A stretch of DNA of 64,000 bases from Pseudoflavonifractor phocaeensis. Its GTDB lineage: Bacteria; Bacillota; Clostridia; Oscillospirales; Oscillospiraceae. Both the position numbers and the translations under genes were made by a program. Shown one piece after another: positions 1-10,788 of this stretch. Numbering within the stretch: position 1 is the first letter of the stretch; each line of letters begins with the position of its first letter. Under the pieces are notes generated by a model. That model was not told the origin of the DNA. It was given only the letters and a program-made list of their open reading frames with translations, and ran no database searches. The DNA is taken from the NCBI RefSeq assembly GCF_021531815.1, contig NZ_JADYUM010000013.1, positions 1 through 64,000 of the forward strand. The letters run 5' to 3'.

Positions 1-2
1 CC

Positions 3-374
3 CTGTGGGGGGGCGGAGCGGCGGGGCCGGGGTGGGAGCAGAGGGCCGAAACCTGGCAGGCGGTCCTGCCGGGCGGCGTGACGCTGCCCCTCTCCCTGGA
101 GCGGGAGACCCGGCGGGCCTACACCACCCGGACGGCGGAGGTGGACCTGGAGGCGGCCCAGAACCTGCTGGAGGGCCGGTTGCTGGAGCGGCTGGAGAAG
201 CTGGTGGGGGAGGACGGTACCGTCACGTCCGTGGATTACTCCGCCCGGGTGGCGGAGGGCCGGCTCCAGGTGACTTTGACAGCGGAGTGCCGGGAGGAGA
301 TCGGCAGGGAGGTGCCGGGTACCACCCTCCTGCCCCAGGAACCCGCCCCCGGGGAGGATGGGGAGACCCTTTAG
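3..374 (+). CDS. yqfD: Sporulation protein YqfD, C-terminal part (cut by window start)
   Basis: The frame is open from the first bases of the window and stops at 374, so only about the last 123 residues of the protein are present. The visible part has the alternating charged and hydrophobic beta-strand character of the extracytoplasmic part of YqfD, and ends in an acidic Glu/Gly/Pro-rich tail. The assignment leans on context: in Firmicutes yqfD commonly lies directly upstream of phoH, as here. YqfD is a membrane protein of the sporulation programme, with poorly defined biochemistry. Its N-terminal membrane part lies outside the window. An in-frame GTG at 78 is only an internal codon. Confidence 0.6.
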   Translation: MWGGGAAGPGWEQRAETWQAVLPGGVTLPLSLERETRRAYTTRTAEVDLEAAQNLLEGRLLERLEKLVGEDGTVTSVDYSARVAEGRLQVTLTAECREEIGREVPGTTLLPQEPAPGEDGETL

Positions 375-466
375 AGGCGCGCCGCCCTGCGCCCGGCCAT
401 GGGCTGCCTACGCGGCAGGGCGGGGGCTTGCCCCCTCCGCCGGTCAGGACCGCGCGAATTTCCATA

Positions 467-495
467 TTGAAATAAGAAGAAAAAAAGCATATACT
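467..495 (+). promoter_or_regulatory. SigA-type promoter for phoH
   Basis: TTGAAA at 467-472 and TATACT at 490-495 are separated by 17 bases, in a short AT-rich stretch between yqfD and phoH. The spacing is ideal and each box has one mismatch to consensus. The predicted leader before the TTG start at 531 is about 30 nt. Confidence 0.6.
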
Positions 496-530
496 AGAAA
501 AAATACCACACGGAAGCGAGGACAAAACTG

Positions 531-1553
<1,023 letters not shown>

Positions 1554-1628
1554 GAATGGCGGGGCTGTGGGCCTCCGGTCCGGATGCCCGGGAAGGCCCA
1601 GCCATTGACACAAAGGAGAACCCATTTG

Positions 1629-2243
1629 ATGGAACATGAGAAAAAACGCTTTTTATCCTACATCTGCCCCCACTGCCGGCAGTCGGTGATCGTGGAGCGG
1701 GACCTGTTTTCCCTGGCCGCCTCCACCAACCACATCAAGTGCCCCTGCGGCAAGTCGGAGCTGACGGTGGACTTCATGCCCAACCGGGTCCAGCTGACGG
1801 TGCCCTGTCTGTTCTGCGGCCGGGAGCATACGGTTTCCTGTCCCTCCCACGCCTTTATCCGGGAGAAGGCTCTGGCCTTCTCCTGCGCCGCCTCCGGGCT
1901 GGACTGCTGCTATGTGGGGGAGGAGGGCCCCGTCTACGCCGCCACCGCCCGCCTGGAGCAGGCGGTGGACAAGCTGGAGGAGGACGCCGAGGAGAAGGGC
2001 GCGTTCCTGGACGAGATCGTCATGCACGAGGTGCTGTCTGAGATCAAGGATATCGCCCAGCGGGGGGGCATCTCCTGCGCCTGCGGCAGCAGGAACTGGA
2101 CCTTCCAGGTGAATTACAGTTCCGTGGACCTGATCTGCGCCGAGTGCGGGGCCCAGATGCGCGTCCCTGCCGCCACGGCGGACGACATCGACGACATCTG
2201 CTGCAAGACCAACCTGCTGATCCGGGGAAAAGAGAAGGAATGA
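1629..2243 (+). CDS. CpXC/zinc-ribbon domain protein of unknown function
   Basis: 204 residues. The N-terminus carries repeated cysteine pairs (CPHC at about residue 12, CPCG at about residue 35, CLFCGREH at about residue 60), and a further CACG/CAEC set lies near residues 155-180, so at least two zinc-ribbon modules are likely. The first resembles the CpXC domain of uncharacterised Clostridia proteins. ATG 1629 was chosen over an upstream in-frame start because AAAGGAG precedes it at good spacing. The stop overlaps the next start in an ATGA, implying translational coupling with the thioesterase gene. No catalytic motif was recognised and the function is unknown. Confidence 0.7.
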   Translation: MEHEKKRFLSYICPHCRQSVIVERDLFSLAASTNHIKCPCGKSELTVDFMPNRVQLTVPCLFCGREHTVSCPSHAFIREKALAFSCAASGLDCCYVGEEGPVYAATARLEQAVDKLEEDAEEKGAFLDEIVMHEVLSEIKDIAQRGGISCACGSRNWTFQVNYSSVDLICAECGAQMRVPAATADDIDDICCKTNLLIRGKEKE

Positions 2244-2983
2244 GCATGTATTACGAACACAAGGTCCGCCTGGCCGGCATGGACGTGGACAGCAGGGGGA
2301 TCTGTAAGGCTTCGGCGCTCCTGAACCACCTCCAGATCGCCGCTACCCTGGCGGCGGAGGACGGGGGCTTTTCTCGGGAAACCTTGATCGAGAAATACGG
2401 AGCCTTCTGGATGTTGGCCCGGTCCTGGTACCATCTGGACCGCCCCCTGCGGTGGGAGGAGGACATCACCATCCGCACCTGGCACCGGGGCGGCAAGGCC
2501 GCCATGATGTACCGGGACTACGACATTCTGGCGGACGGCGTTCCGGTGGGGGAGTCGGTGTCCGGCTGGGTGCTGGCCCATGTGGAGAGCCACAAGCTGA
2601 TGCGCCTGTCCACTATCCAGGAACTGGAGGGTACCGGGGGCGGGGAGCTGTGCAAGACCCGCACCCTCAGTAAGCTGCGCTGCCCGGAGGAACTGCGGGA
2701 GGTGGAGCGCCGCCTCATGCGGTACAGTGATACTGACATCAACGGCCATGTAAACAACACCCGGTACGCCGACTTCGCCTGTGATGCCCTGGGAATGGAG
2801 ACGCTGCCCGAGGACCGGTTTTTGTCCTCCATGCAGATCGGTTATTTGGCCGAGTGCCGCCCCGGGGACCTGATCGTCATGGAGGCGGCGGAGTCGCCGG
2901 AGGAGTCCTATGTCCGGGGAATCGACGAGAGCGGCAAATCCCGCTTTGAAGCGGCCATGTTTTTTGGCAAAGTGCTTCCTTGA
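2240..2983 (+). CDS. Acyl-ACP thioesterase
   Basis: 247 residues, matching bacterial acyl-ACP thioesterases of the FatA/FatB type, which fold as a tandem hotdog and release free fatty acids from acyl carrier protein in the cytoplasm. Visible family features include the first hotdog with AFWMLARSWY (about residues 55-64) and the second hotdog with DTDINGHVNNTRY (about residues 165-177), holding the conserved Asn and His expected in the catalytic region. ATG 2240 overlaps the preceding stop (ATGA) and follows AGAAGGA. The stop codon lies inside the -35 box of the guaB promoter. The partner zinc-ribbon protein gives no clue to the substrate. Confidence 0.85.
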   Translation: MSMYYEHKVRLAGMDVDSRGICKASALLNHLQIAATLAAEDGGFSRETLIEKYGAFWMLARSWYHLDRPLRWEEDITIRTWHRGGKAAMMYRDYDILADGVPVGESVSGWVLAHVESHKLMRLSTIQELEGTGGGELCKTRTLSKLRCPEELREVERRLMRYSDTDINGHVNNTRYADFACDALGMETLPEDRFLSSMQIGYLAECRPGDLIVMEAAESPEESYVRGIDESGKSRFEAAMFFGKVLP

Positions 2984-3008
2984 CAACCCCGGACGGGGGA
3001 GTTAAAAT
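2980..3008 (+). promoter_or_regulatory. SigA-type promoter for guaB
   Basis: TTGACA at 2980-2985 and TAAAAT at 3003-3008, spacer 17. The -35 box overlaps the thioesterase stop codon. The leader of about 70 nt holds a short CCCCGG/CCGGGG hairpin but nothing resembling a purine riboswitch. Confidence 0.75.
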
Positions 3009-3078
3009 ATGCCTAATATCCTTACAGAAGTCTAAAGAGAAGCCCCGGCCCGCCGGGGGTAAAGAAAAGGAGTTGTAG

Positions 3079-4557
<1,479 letters not shown>

Positions 4558-4567
4558 CAGACCACGT

Positions 4568-4600
4568 GGCCGCATCCATTTCGGGTGCGGCCATGTTTTT
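4568..4600 (+). terminator. Rho-independent terminator after guaB
   Basis: A 10-bp stem GGCCGCATCC/GGGTGCGGCC (one G-T pair) with a 5-nt loop is followed by ATGTTTTT. Confidence 0.85.
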
Positions 4601-4631
4601 CTGTCCAAAAGTAACATTTTCTTCCCGGCTC

Positions 4632-4660
4632 TTTTTTTGACGGGCGAAATATGGTATAAT
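4632..4660 (+). promoter_or_regulatory. Extended -10 promoter for addB
   Basis: TATAAT at 4655-4660 is preceded by TGG, giving an extended -10 (TGnTATAAT). The -35 at normal spacing is only a T-run (4632-4637). TTGACG at 4637 is too close (12 bases) to act as the -35. Confidence 0.55.
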
Positions 4661-4759
4661 AATTTCTCTTAGTGAGCCGCCGCGCCGGCGGCGGAACGGC
4701 TGGTGAAACCTGCGTCTGCGGCGCGGAGATCCTGATTTTTCCACAAAGGGGGGAGACAG

Positions 4760-7700
4760 ATGCTGAAACTGATCCTGGGACGGGCCGGGTCGGGCAAAAC
4801 CACCGCGGTGCTGGACCGCCTGTGCAAGGCGGGACGGGAGCGGCCCCAGGTGCTCATGGTGCCCGAGCAGCAGTCCCATGAGGCGGAGCGGGCCCTGTGT
4901 AAGGCGGGGGGAAGCGGAGTCTCCCTGTACGCCGAGGTCCTGTCCTTCAGCCGTCTGGCCAACCGTGTGTTCCAGCAGGCCGGAGGGCTGGGAGTGGAGG
5001 AACTGGACGGGGGCGGACGGCTGCTACTGATGTACAGCGCCGTCAAGTCGGTGTCCGGAGCGCTGACGGTGTATGCCCGACCCTCCCGGCGGCCCGCGTT
5101 TCTTCAGTCCCTGCTGGCCACGGTGGACGAGCTGAAAAGCTGCTGCGTGCCCCCCGAGGCCCTCATCACCGCCGGACAGGAGGTGGGTGGCCCTGAGGGA
5201 GACAAGCTGCGGGACCTGGGCCTGATCTGCGGGGCCTACGACGCCCTCACCGCCCACATCGCCCTGGACCCCCGGGACCGGCTGACCAGGGCGGCGGAGA
5301 AGCTGGAGGGCTGTCCCTGGGCCAAGGGGAAGGACCTGTGGCTGGACGGCTTCACGGACTTTACCCCCCAGCAGGGGGAGGTGCTGCGCCGCCTGCTGGT
5401 CCAGGCTGAGACGGTGACCGTCACCCTCACCTGCGACCATCTGGAGGAAGACGAGGGGGGAACTGGCATTTTCTCGCCGGCCAGAAAGACGGCGGCATGG
5501 CTCATCCGCCTGGCACAAAAATCGGGGGTTTCCTGTGAAGTGGAACACCTTGTCGGCAGTTGCCCCGTGAAAGCGGAGCCGTTGAAATTCTTGGAAGAAA
5601 ACCTCTTTGCACACCGGAACACAGAGCCGGTGCCGGCGGAGGGAGCGGTGGAGCTGTTCCGGGCCCTGGGTCCCCGGTCTGAGGTGGAGTGGGCGGCGTC
5701 CCGCATCCTCGGTCTGGTCCGGGAGGAGGGGCTGCGCTTCCGGGACATTGGGGTGGCCGCCCGGAACTACGGTGCCTACCGGGACCTGGTGGAGTCGGTG
5801 TTTCCCCGGTACGGAGTGCCGGTGTTCTCCTCTGTGATGACCGACATTCTGGAGAAGCCGGTGCTGGCCCTGGTCACCGCCGCCCTGGATACGGTGGCGG
5901 GGGGCTACACATATGATGATGTGTTTCGTTACTTAAAGACCGGCCTGACCGACCTGCCGGAGGAGGACCGGGACCTGCTGGAAAACTATGTGCTGAAATG
6001 GGACATCCGGGGCAGCCGCTGGACCCAGGCCAAACCCTGGACCTGGCACCCCAGGGGCTATGGATTCCCCTTGGAGGAGGAGGACAGGGCGCTGCTGGCG
6101 CGCCTGGACCGGTCCCGCCGCCAGGTGGCGGAGCCGCTGGAGCTGCTGCGGAAAAATCCTATGAAAACCGGGAAGGGTCAGGTGGAAACACTTTACAGCT
6201 TTATGGAAACCATCGGCCTCCCGGACCGGCTGTCCCGGCGGGTGGAGGAGCTGTCCCGGCGGGGACAGCCCGCCCTGGCCGACGAGTACCGCCAGCTGTG
6301 GGAGATCTTATGCGCGGGTCTGGAGCAGTGCGCCGCGCTGCTGGGGGACACGCCCATGGAGCTGGAGGAGTTCGCCCTGCTGTTCCGGCTGGTGCTGTCC
6401 CAGTACGACGTGGGCACCATCCCTGTTTCCCTGGACCGGGTGACGGCGGGAGAGACCACCCGCCAGACCGGGCACCGGGTCAAGGCCCTGATCCTCCTGG
6501 GGGCGGATGACGCGTCCATCCCCCAGGTGGGGGCCTCCGCCGGGCTGCTGTCCGATGATGACCGCACCCTGCTGGCTGCCTACGGCTTGGAACTGAACGG
6601 CTCCACCCGGGAGCTGCTCTACCGGGAGATGACCACGGTGTACCTCACCTGCGCCCGGCCCAGCCGGCGTCTGCTGGTATCCTGGCCCGCCCAGGGGGCG
6701 GGGGGCGAGGAGCGCCGCCCCAGCTTTCTGGCGGAGCGGTTCAGGCTGCTGTTTTCCGATTTAAAATGGGTCAAAGAGGAAGAATTAAACGGCTCCTTCC
6801 GCCTGGAAGCCCCCTTGCCCGCTTTGGAGCAGGCGGGGCGGGACCCGGCTGCCCGTCAGGCTCTGGAGGGTCTGCCCCAGTACGCCCCTCAGGTGGAGCG
6901 GCTGCTCCGGGCGGCCCAGTGGGAGCGGGGGAGCCTGTCCCGGCCCGCGGTGGACCGCCTGTACGGGAAGCGGGTCCCCATGTCCGCCTCCCGGATGGAC
7001 AAGTACAAATCCTGCCACTTCTCCTACTTCATGCGCTACGGATTAAAGGCGGAACCCCGCAAGCCTGCCGGCTTTACAGCCCCTGAGTACGGGACCTTTG
7101 TCCACTATGTGCTGGAGCACGTGCTCCGGGATGAGATGTTCCGGCAGACTGCCCTGCCCGGCATGGAGGGGACGGTGCTGGAGGACCGGAAAAAGCGGCT
7201 GCGGCAGCTGACCCAGGAGGCGGTGGACCGCTATGTGTCCGAGGAGCTGGGGGGACTGGAGGGCCAGTCCGACCGGTTCCGCTACCTGTTCCGACGTCTG
7301 CTCCGGTCCGTCCAGGCGGTGGTGGACAATGTGGCGGAAGAACTGCTGAGCTCCCAGTTCAAGCCCATCTCCTTCGAACTGGGCTTTGGCCGGAAGGAGG
7401 ACCTGCCCCCTGTGGAGCTGACGGTGGACGATGTGACCATCAGCGTCACCGGATTCGTGGACCGGGTGGACGGCTGGGTCCATGACGGGCGGCTGTACCT
7501 GCGGGTGGTGGACTATAAGACCGGCAGGAAGTCCTTTGACCTCACCGAGGTGTGGAACGGCCTGGGGCTGCAGATGCTCCTATACCTGTTCACCTTGGAG
7601 GGCAAGGGGGAGAGCCTCTACGGCCTGCCTGTGGAGGGGGCCGGCGTGCTCTACCTCCCCGCCCGGGACGCGGTGGTCCGGGGCAGCCGTCTCATGAGCG

Positions 7701-8116
7701 ACGAGGTCTGGCGGAAGACCATGGACAAGGAACTGCGGCGCAGCGGCCTGGTGCTGGACGATCCCGCCGTGCTGGAGGCCATGGAGCCCGCCGGGGAGGG
7801 CGGCTACCGCTTCCTGCCCCTGAAGGTGTCCAGATCCACCGGAGCCATCTCCGGGGAGGCGCTGGCCACGGCGGAGCAGCTGGGCAAGCTGGGCCGCCAC
7901 ATCCAGAAGGTGCTGGAGGAGATCTGCCGGGAGCTGGCCCGGGGGGACATCTCCGCCGACCCCTTCTGGCGGGGGCCGGAGAAGAACGCCTGCCGCTGGT
8001 GCGACTACGCGGACGCCTGCCAGTTCGAGGAGGGCCGGGGCGGCGACTGCCGCCGCTGGCTGCCGTCGGTGGGGGCCCGGGAGTTCTGGGAGAATCTGGA
8101 GGAGCGCCATGAGTGA
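4760..8116 (+). CDS. addB: AddB subunit of the AddAB helicase-nuclease
   Basis: 1118 residues, close to other AddB proteins. With AddA it forms the RecBCD-like complex that processes double-strand breaks. The N-terminal Walker A is GRAGSGKT (residues 7-14). The C-terminal RecB-like nuclease motif DYKTGRKS lies near residue 915. The iron-sulfur cysteines are present: one in YKSCHF near residue 752 and the triplet C-x2-C-x5-C (ACRWCDYADAC) near residues 1077-1086, as in B. subtilis AddB. ATG 4760 follows AAAGGGGGGAG. The stop overlaps the next gene by 8 nt. Unusually, addA does not follow directly; four unrelated genes lie between. Confidence 0.95.
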   Translation: MLKLILGRAGSGKTTAVLDRLCKAGRERPQVLMVPEQQSHEAERALCKAGGSGVSLYAEVLSFSRLANRVFQQAGGLGVEELDGGGRLLLMYSAVKSVSGALTVYARPSRRPAFLQSLLATVDELKSCCVPPEALITAGQEVGGPEGDKLRDLGLICGAYDALTAHIALDPRDRLTRAAEKLEGCPWAKGKDLWLDGFTDFTPQQGEVLRRLLVQAETVTVTLTCDHLEEDEGGTGIFSPARKTAAWLIRLAQKSGVSCEVEHLVGSCPVKAEPLKFLEENLFAHRNTEPVPAEGAVELFRALGPRSEVEWAASRILGLVREEGLRFRDIGVAARNYGAYRDLVESVFPRYGVPVFSSVMTDILEKPVLALVTAALDTVAGGYTYDDVFRYLKTGLTDLPEEDRDLLENYVLKWDIRGSRWTQAKPWTWHPRGYGFPLEEEDRALLARLDRSRRQVAEPLELLRKNPMKTGKGQVETLYSFMETIGLPDRLSRRVEELSRRGQPALADEYRQLWEILCAGLEQCAALLGDTPMELEEFALLFRLVLSQYDVGTIPVSLDRVTAGETTRQTGHRVKALILLGADDASIPQVGASAGLLSDDDRTLLAAYGLELNGSTRELLYREMTTVYLTCARPSRRLLVSWPAQGAGGEERRPSFLAERFRLLFSDLKWVKEEELNGSFRLEAPLPALEQAGRDPAARQALEGLPQYAPQVERLLRAAQWERGSLSRPAVDRLYGKRVPMSASRMDKYKSCHFSYFMRYGLKAEPRKPAGFTAPEYGTFVHYVLEHVLRDEMFRQTALPGMEGTVLEDRKKRLRQLTQEAVDRYVSEELGGLEGQSDRFRYLFRRLLRSVQAVVDNVAEELLSSQFKPISFELGFGRKEDLPPVELTVDDVTISVTGFVDRVDGWVHDGRLYLRVVDYKTGRKSFDLTEVWNGLGLQMLLYLFTLEGKGESLYGLPVEGAGVLYLPARDAVVRGSRLMSDEVWRKTMDKELRRSGLVLDDPAVLEAMEPAGEGGYRFLPLKVSRSTGAISGEALATAEQLGKLGRHIQKVLEEICRELARGDISADPFWRGPEKNACRWCDYADACQFEEGRGGDCRRWLPSVGAREFWENLEERHE

Positions 8117-8438
8117 ACGGATCTATAAACTGGAGATCTTCGTCCCAGAGAGCCATTTGGGGGCGGTGCGGGAGGCCCTTTGGTCCGTGGACGCGGGCCA
8201 CATCGGCAATTACGACCGCTGCCTGTCCTGGAGCCGGGTGAACAGCTGCTGGCGGCCTCTGGAGGGCGCCTGCCCCTATGACGGCCGGGCGGGGGAGCTG
8301 TCCCAGGCGGAGGAGATCAAGATCGAGGTCTGCTGCCGGGAAGGACGGCTGGCGGAGACAGTAAGCGCCATCAAATCGGCCCACCCCTACGAGGAGCCGG
8401 TGATCAATATACTGCCCCTGGCGGGCACAGGACTGTGA
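8109..8438 (+). CDS. Nif3/YqfO-insert-like small protein
   Basis: 109 residues. It resembles the stand-alone ferredoxin-like (CutA/PII-type) domain that is inserted in YqfO/Nif3 proteins. The N-terminal YKLEIFVPESH and C-terminal AHPYEEPVINILPL strings are the recognisable family ends. Such proteins are often labelled NIF3-like or CutA-like, and no activity is established. It starts inside the addB stop region (8-nt overlap), so its translation is probably coupled to addB. A divalent-metal role is possible by analogy but nothing in the sequence proves it. Confidence 0.6.
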   Translation: MSERIYKLEIFVPESHLGAVREALWSVDAGHIGNYDRCLSWSRVNSCWRPLEGACPYDGRAGELSQAEEIKIEVCCREGRLAETVSAIKSAHPYEEPVINILPLAGTGL

Positions 8439-8447
8439 GGAACGGAT

Positions 8448-9131
8448 ATGGACATTGAACTGCATTATGTTGAGGCGGGGGAGGGCTTTCCCCTGGTGCT
8501 GCTCCACGGCAACGGGGAGGACCACAGCTACTTCGAGCATCAGATGGAGCCCTTCTCCCTCCGCTACCGGGTCATTGCGCCGGATACCCGGGGGCACGGC
8601 AAGTCCCCACGGGGGGAGGCGCCCTTCACCCTGGAACAGTTCGCGGAGGACCTGAAGGAGTTTCTGGACGGTCTGGGCATTTCCAGGTGCCATCTGCTGG
8701 GCTTTTCCGACGGGGGCAACATCGCCCTGATCTTCGCCTTGAAGTATCCCCAGTACATCGAAAAGCTGGTGGTGGACGGGGCGAACCTGGAGCCTGACGG
8801 CCTGAAGCGGAGCGTCCGGCTGGCCGACAAGGCCAAGTGGACCTGGCTCAAGGTCCTGGAGGCGGCGGACCCCGGGAAGAAAGCGGAATTTGAGATGGTG
8901 GACCTGATGGTGACCCAGCCCCACATTGACCACCTGGCCCTGCGGAGCCTGCGGATGCCCACCCTGGTGGTGGCCGGGGAGAAGGACATGATCCTGGAAT
9001 CCCATACCCGGTCCATCGCCGCGCCCATTCCCAGCGCCCGGCTGGCCATTTTGCCGGGGGACCACTTCCTGGCCCGGAAGAACCCGGAGCAGTTCAACAG
9101 CCTGGTGCTGGAATTTTTGGAGAAGGGCTGA
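8448..9131 (+). CDS. Alpha/beta hydrolase
   Basis: 227 residues, one alpha/beta-hydrolase domain. The oxyanion-loop motif HGNGEDH lies near residue 22, the nucleophile elbow GFSDGG near residues 84-89 (Ser nucleophile), the acid residue in GEKDMI near residue 180 and the catalytic His in GDHFLA near residue 206. Together these give a complete Ser-Asp-His triad. The substrate is unknown. The gene starts 9 bases after its upstream neighbour, so it belongs to the addB transcript. The nearest known relatives would be small esterases or acyl hydrolases. Confidence 0.8.
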   Translation: MDIELHYVEAGEGFPLVLLHGNGEDHSYFEHQMEPFSLRYRVIAPDTRGHGKSPRGEAPFTLEQFAEDLKEFLDGLGISRCHLLGFSDGGNIALIFALKYPQYIEKLVVDGANLEPDGLKRSVRLADKAKWTWLKVLEAADPGKKAEFEMVDLMVTQPHIDHLALRSLRMPTLVVAGEKDMILESHTRSIAAPIPSARLAILPGDHFLARKNPEQFNSLVLEFLEKG

Positions 9132-9184
9132 GCGCCGCGGGGCGGTATATCATAATATCATATATCATAAAAGAGGGAAGAACC

Positions 9185-10018
9185 GTGGAAGACAACAAAA
9201 ACATTCTGATCATCAACGATATGCCGGGGTACGGCAAGGTGGCTCTGGCGGCCATGCTGCCCATCCTGTCCAACCTGGGACACAGCATTTACAACCTGCC
9301 CACCGCTCTGGTGTCCAACACTCTGGACTATGGGAAATTCACCATCCTGGACACCACCGACTATATGGTAAAGGCCATTGACGTGTGGAAGCAGCTGGGG
9401 TTTCAGTTCGACTGCATCACCACCGGCTTTCTGGCCTCGGCGGCCCAGGTGGGCATCATCCGGGATTTCATCGCCAGCCAGAAGAAGGAGGGCCTGCTGG
9501 TCATGACCGACCCCATCATGGGGGACGACGGCAAGCTCTACAACGGGGTGACGGAGGAGACGGTGGAGAATATGCGCCGCCTCATCGGGGTGGCCGACGT
9601 CATCGTGCCCAACCTCACCGAGGCCCAGTTTCTCACCGGCCTGTATGAGGGCCGGGAGTCCCTGAACAAGGAGGAGGCCCGCCGGGTGGTGGACAGACTG
9701 CTGGCCTTCGGCCCCCGCTCGGTGGTCATCACCAGCGGCGTGGAGCAGGAGTCCGGGAACCATGTGGTCTGGGGCTATGACGGGAACACGGGGGAATATT
9801 TCACCATTCCCTTCCGGTTTATCAAGGTCCATTTCCCGGGGACCGGCGATATGTTCTCCGCCGTGCTGGTGGGGGAGCTGCTGGCCGGCAAGCCCCTGCG
9901 TCCGGCGGTGAAGCGGGCCATGGATGTGCTGGAGCGGCTCATTTTCCTGGAACAGGACGAGATCGAGAAGAACAAGGGCATTCGGATCGAAAAGTTCCTC
10001 AGCGTGCTGAAAGAGTAA
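9185..10018 (+). CDS. Pyridoxamine/pyridoxal kinase
   Basis: 277 residues, ribokinase fold of the PdxK/PdxY group. These phosphorylate vitamin B6 vitamers at the 5' hydroxyl in salvage to pyridoxal 5'-phosphate. The N-terminus IINDMPGYGKVALAA, the TDPIMGDDGKLY region near residue 105 and the ATP/anion-hole GTGDMFSAV near residues 219-227 (catalytic Asp) fit the family. The start is GTG at 9185, preceded by AGAGGGAAG; no ATG lies nearby in frame. An EamA transporter gene follows 22 bases later, and the pair may act in B6 uptake and trapping (inference). Confidence 0.85.
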   Translation: MEDNKNILIINDMPGYGKVALAAMLPILSNLGHSIYNLPTALVSNTLDYGKFTILDTTDYMVKAIDVWKQLGFQFDCITTGFLASAAQVGIIRDFIASQKKEGLLVMTDPIMGDDGKLYNGVTEETVENMRRLIGVADVIVPNLTEAQFLTGLYEGRESLNKEEARRVVDRLLAFGPRSVVITSGVEQESGNHVVWGYDGNTGEYFTIPFRFIKVHFPGTGDMFSAVLVGELLAGKPLRPAVKRAMDVLERLIFLEQDEIEKNKGIRIEKFLSVLKE

Positions 10019-10040
10019 CAAAAAGGAGGGGGATTCTATT

Positions 10041-10454
10041 ATGTGGGCTGTTTTCGCGCTGCTGTCAGCCGTCTTCGCCGCGCTGACCGGGATCTTTGCC
10101 AAACTGGGGATGGACGGCATCAACTCCAACCTGGGCACCGCCATCCGGACCGTCGTTGTTCTGGTCATGGCCTGGGCCATCGTCTTCGCCACCGGGAAGC
10201 ATACTGGGATCAGCGACATCACCACCCGGGGGTGGGTCTTCCTGGTGCTCTCCGGCCTGGCCACCGGCCTGTCCTGGATGTGCTATTTTCATGCCCTCCA
10301 GATCGGAGAGGCCAGCAAGGTCATTCCCATCGACAAGTTCAGCGTGGTCATTTCCATGGTGCTGGCCTTCCTGGTGCTGGGGGAGAAGGTCACGGTGACC
10401 AAGGTTCTGGGCGGCGCGCTGATCGCCGCGGGGACCTTTGTGCTGATTTTGTGA
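10041..10454 (+). CDS. Half-size EamA/DMT family transporter
   Basis: 137 residues with about four to five hydrophobic segments and one EamA repeat. Full-length drug/metabolite transporters have two repeats, so this should work as a homo- or heterodimer in the membrane, as small DMT proteins do. The C-terminus VLGEKVTVTKVLGGALI is the typical last EamA hairpin. AAAGGAGGG precedes ATG 10041. The gene is 22 bases downstream of the pyridoxamine kinase, suggesting a functional link. The substrate is not predictable from sequence. Confidence 0.75.
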   Translation: MWAVFALLSAVFAALTGIFAKLGMDGINSNLGTAIRTVVVLVMAWAIVFATGKHTGISDITTRGWVFLVLSGLATGLSWMCYFHALQIGEASKVIPIDKFSVVISMVLAFLVLGEKVTVTKVLGGALIAAGTFVLIL

Positions 10455-10472
10455 TAAAGATTACTTTTGGTT

Positions 10473-10669
10473 TGTAGGGCGGTAGTCTGCGCTCTGCGGG
10501 ACGAGCGGATATGGGTCGTCGCTGAATCAAGCTGCACACAGCGAAGGGGATCGACGCAGTCAAAGACAACGCCCCGCAGGGCGAAATCTCTTATTCTTCA
10601 TCCCGCCCGCAGGCGATATTCCAACGTCCGTGGTCCCTGAACGCGGCGGCCCAAAAGGGCCACCCTACA
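10473..10669 (+). repeat. MITE-like intergenic element, about 197 bp
   Basis: The 334-bp gap between the EamA gene and addA has no gene. Within it, TGTAGGGCGG at 10473-10482 and CCACCCTACA at 10660-10669 form imperfect terminal inverted repeats. The interior holds short inverted segments such as GCCCCGCAGGGC and GGCCCAAAAGGGCC. The size, ends and lack of coding potential suit a non-autonomous mobile element. A separate hairpin (GGCAAGGGC/GCTCTTGCC) lies just before addA. No second copy occurs in the window. Confidence 0.5.
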
Positions 10670-10788
10670 ATACTTTGAGCAACGGTCATCATAAAGCTTC
10701 TGCCTTGCAAACTGGCCCCTCATGCTGATATGACCGTTGGATGGCAAGGGCAGAGCTCTTGCCCTACTCCAGGAAAGGAGGCGGCGTC

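Noticed and set aside
7692-9065. Minus-strand open frame of 457 codons across addB and the hydrolase
   Set aside because: Pro/Arg/Gly/His-rich translation with no family match, covering two plus-strand genes that have clear motifs.
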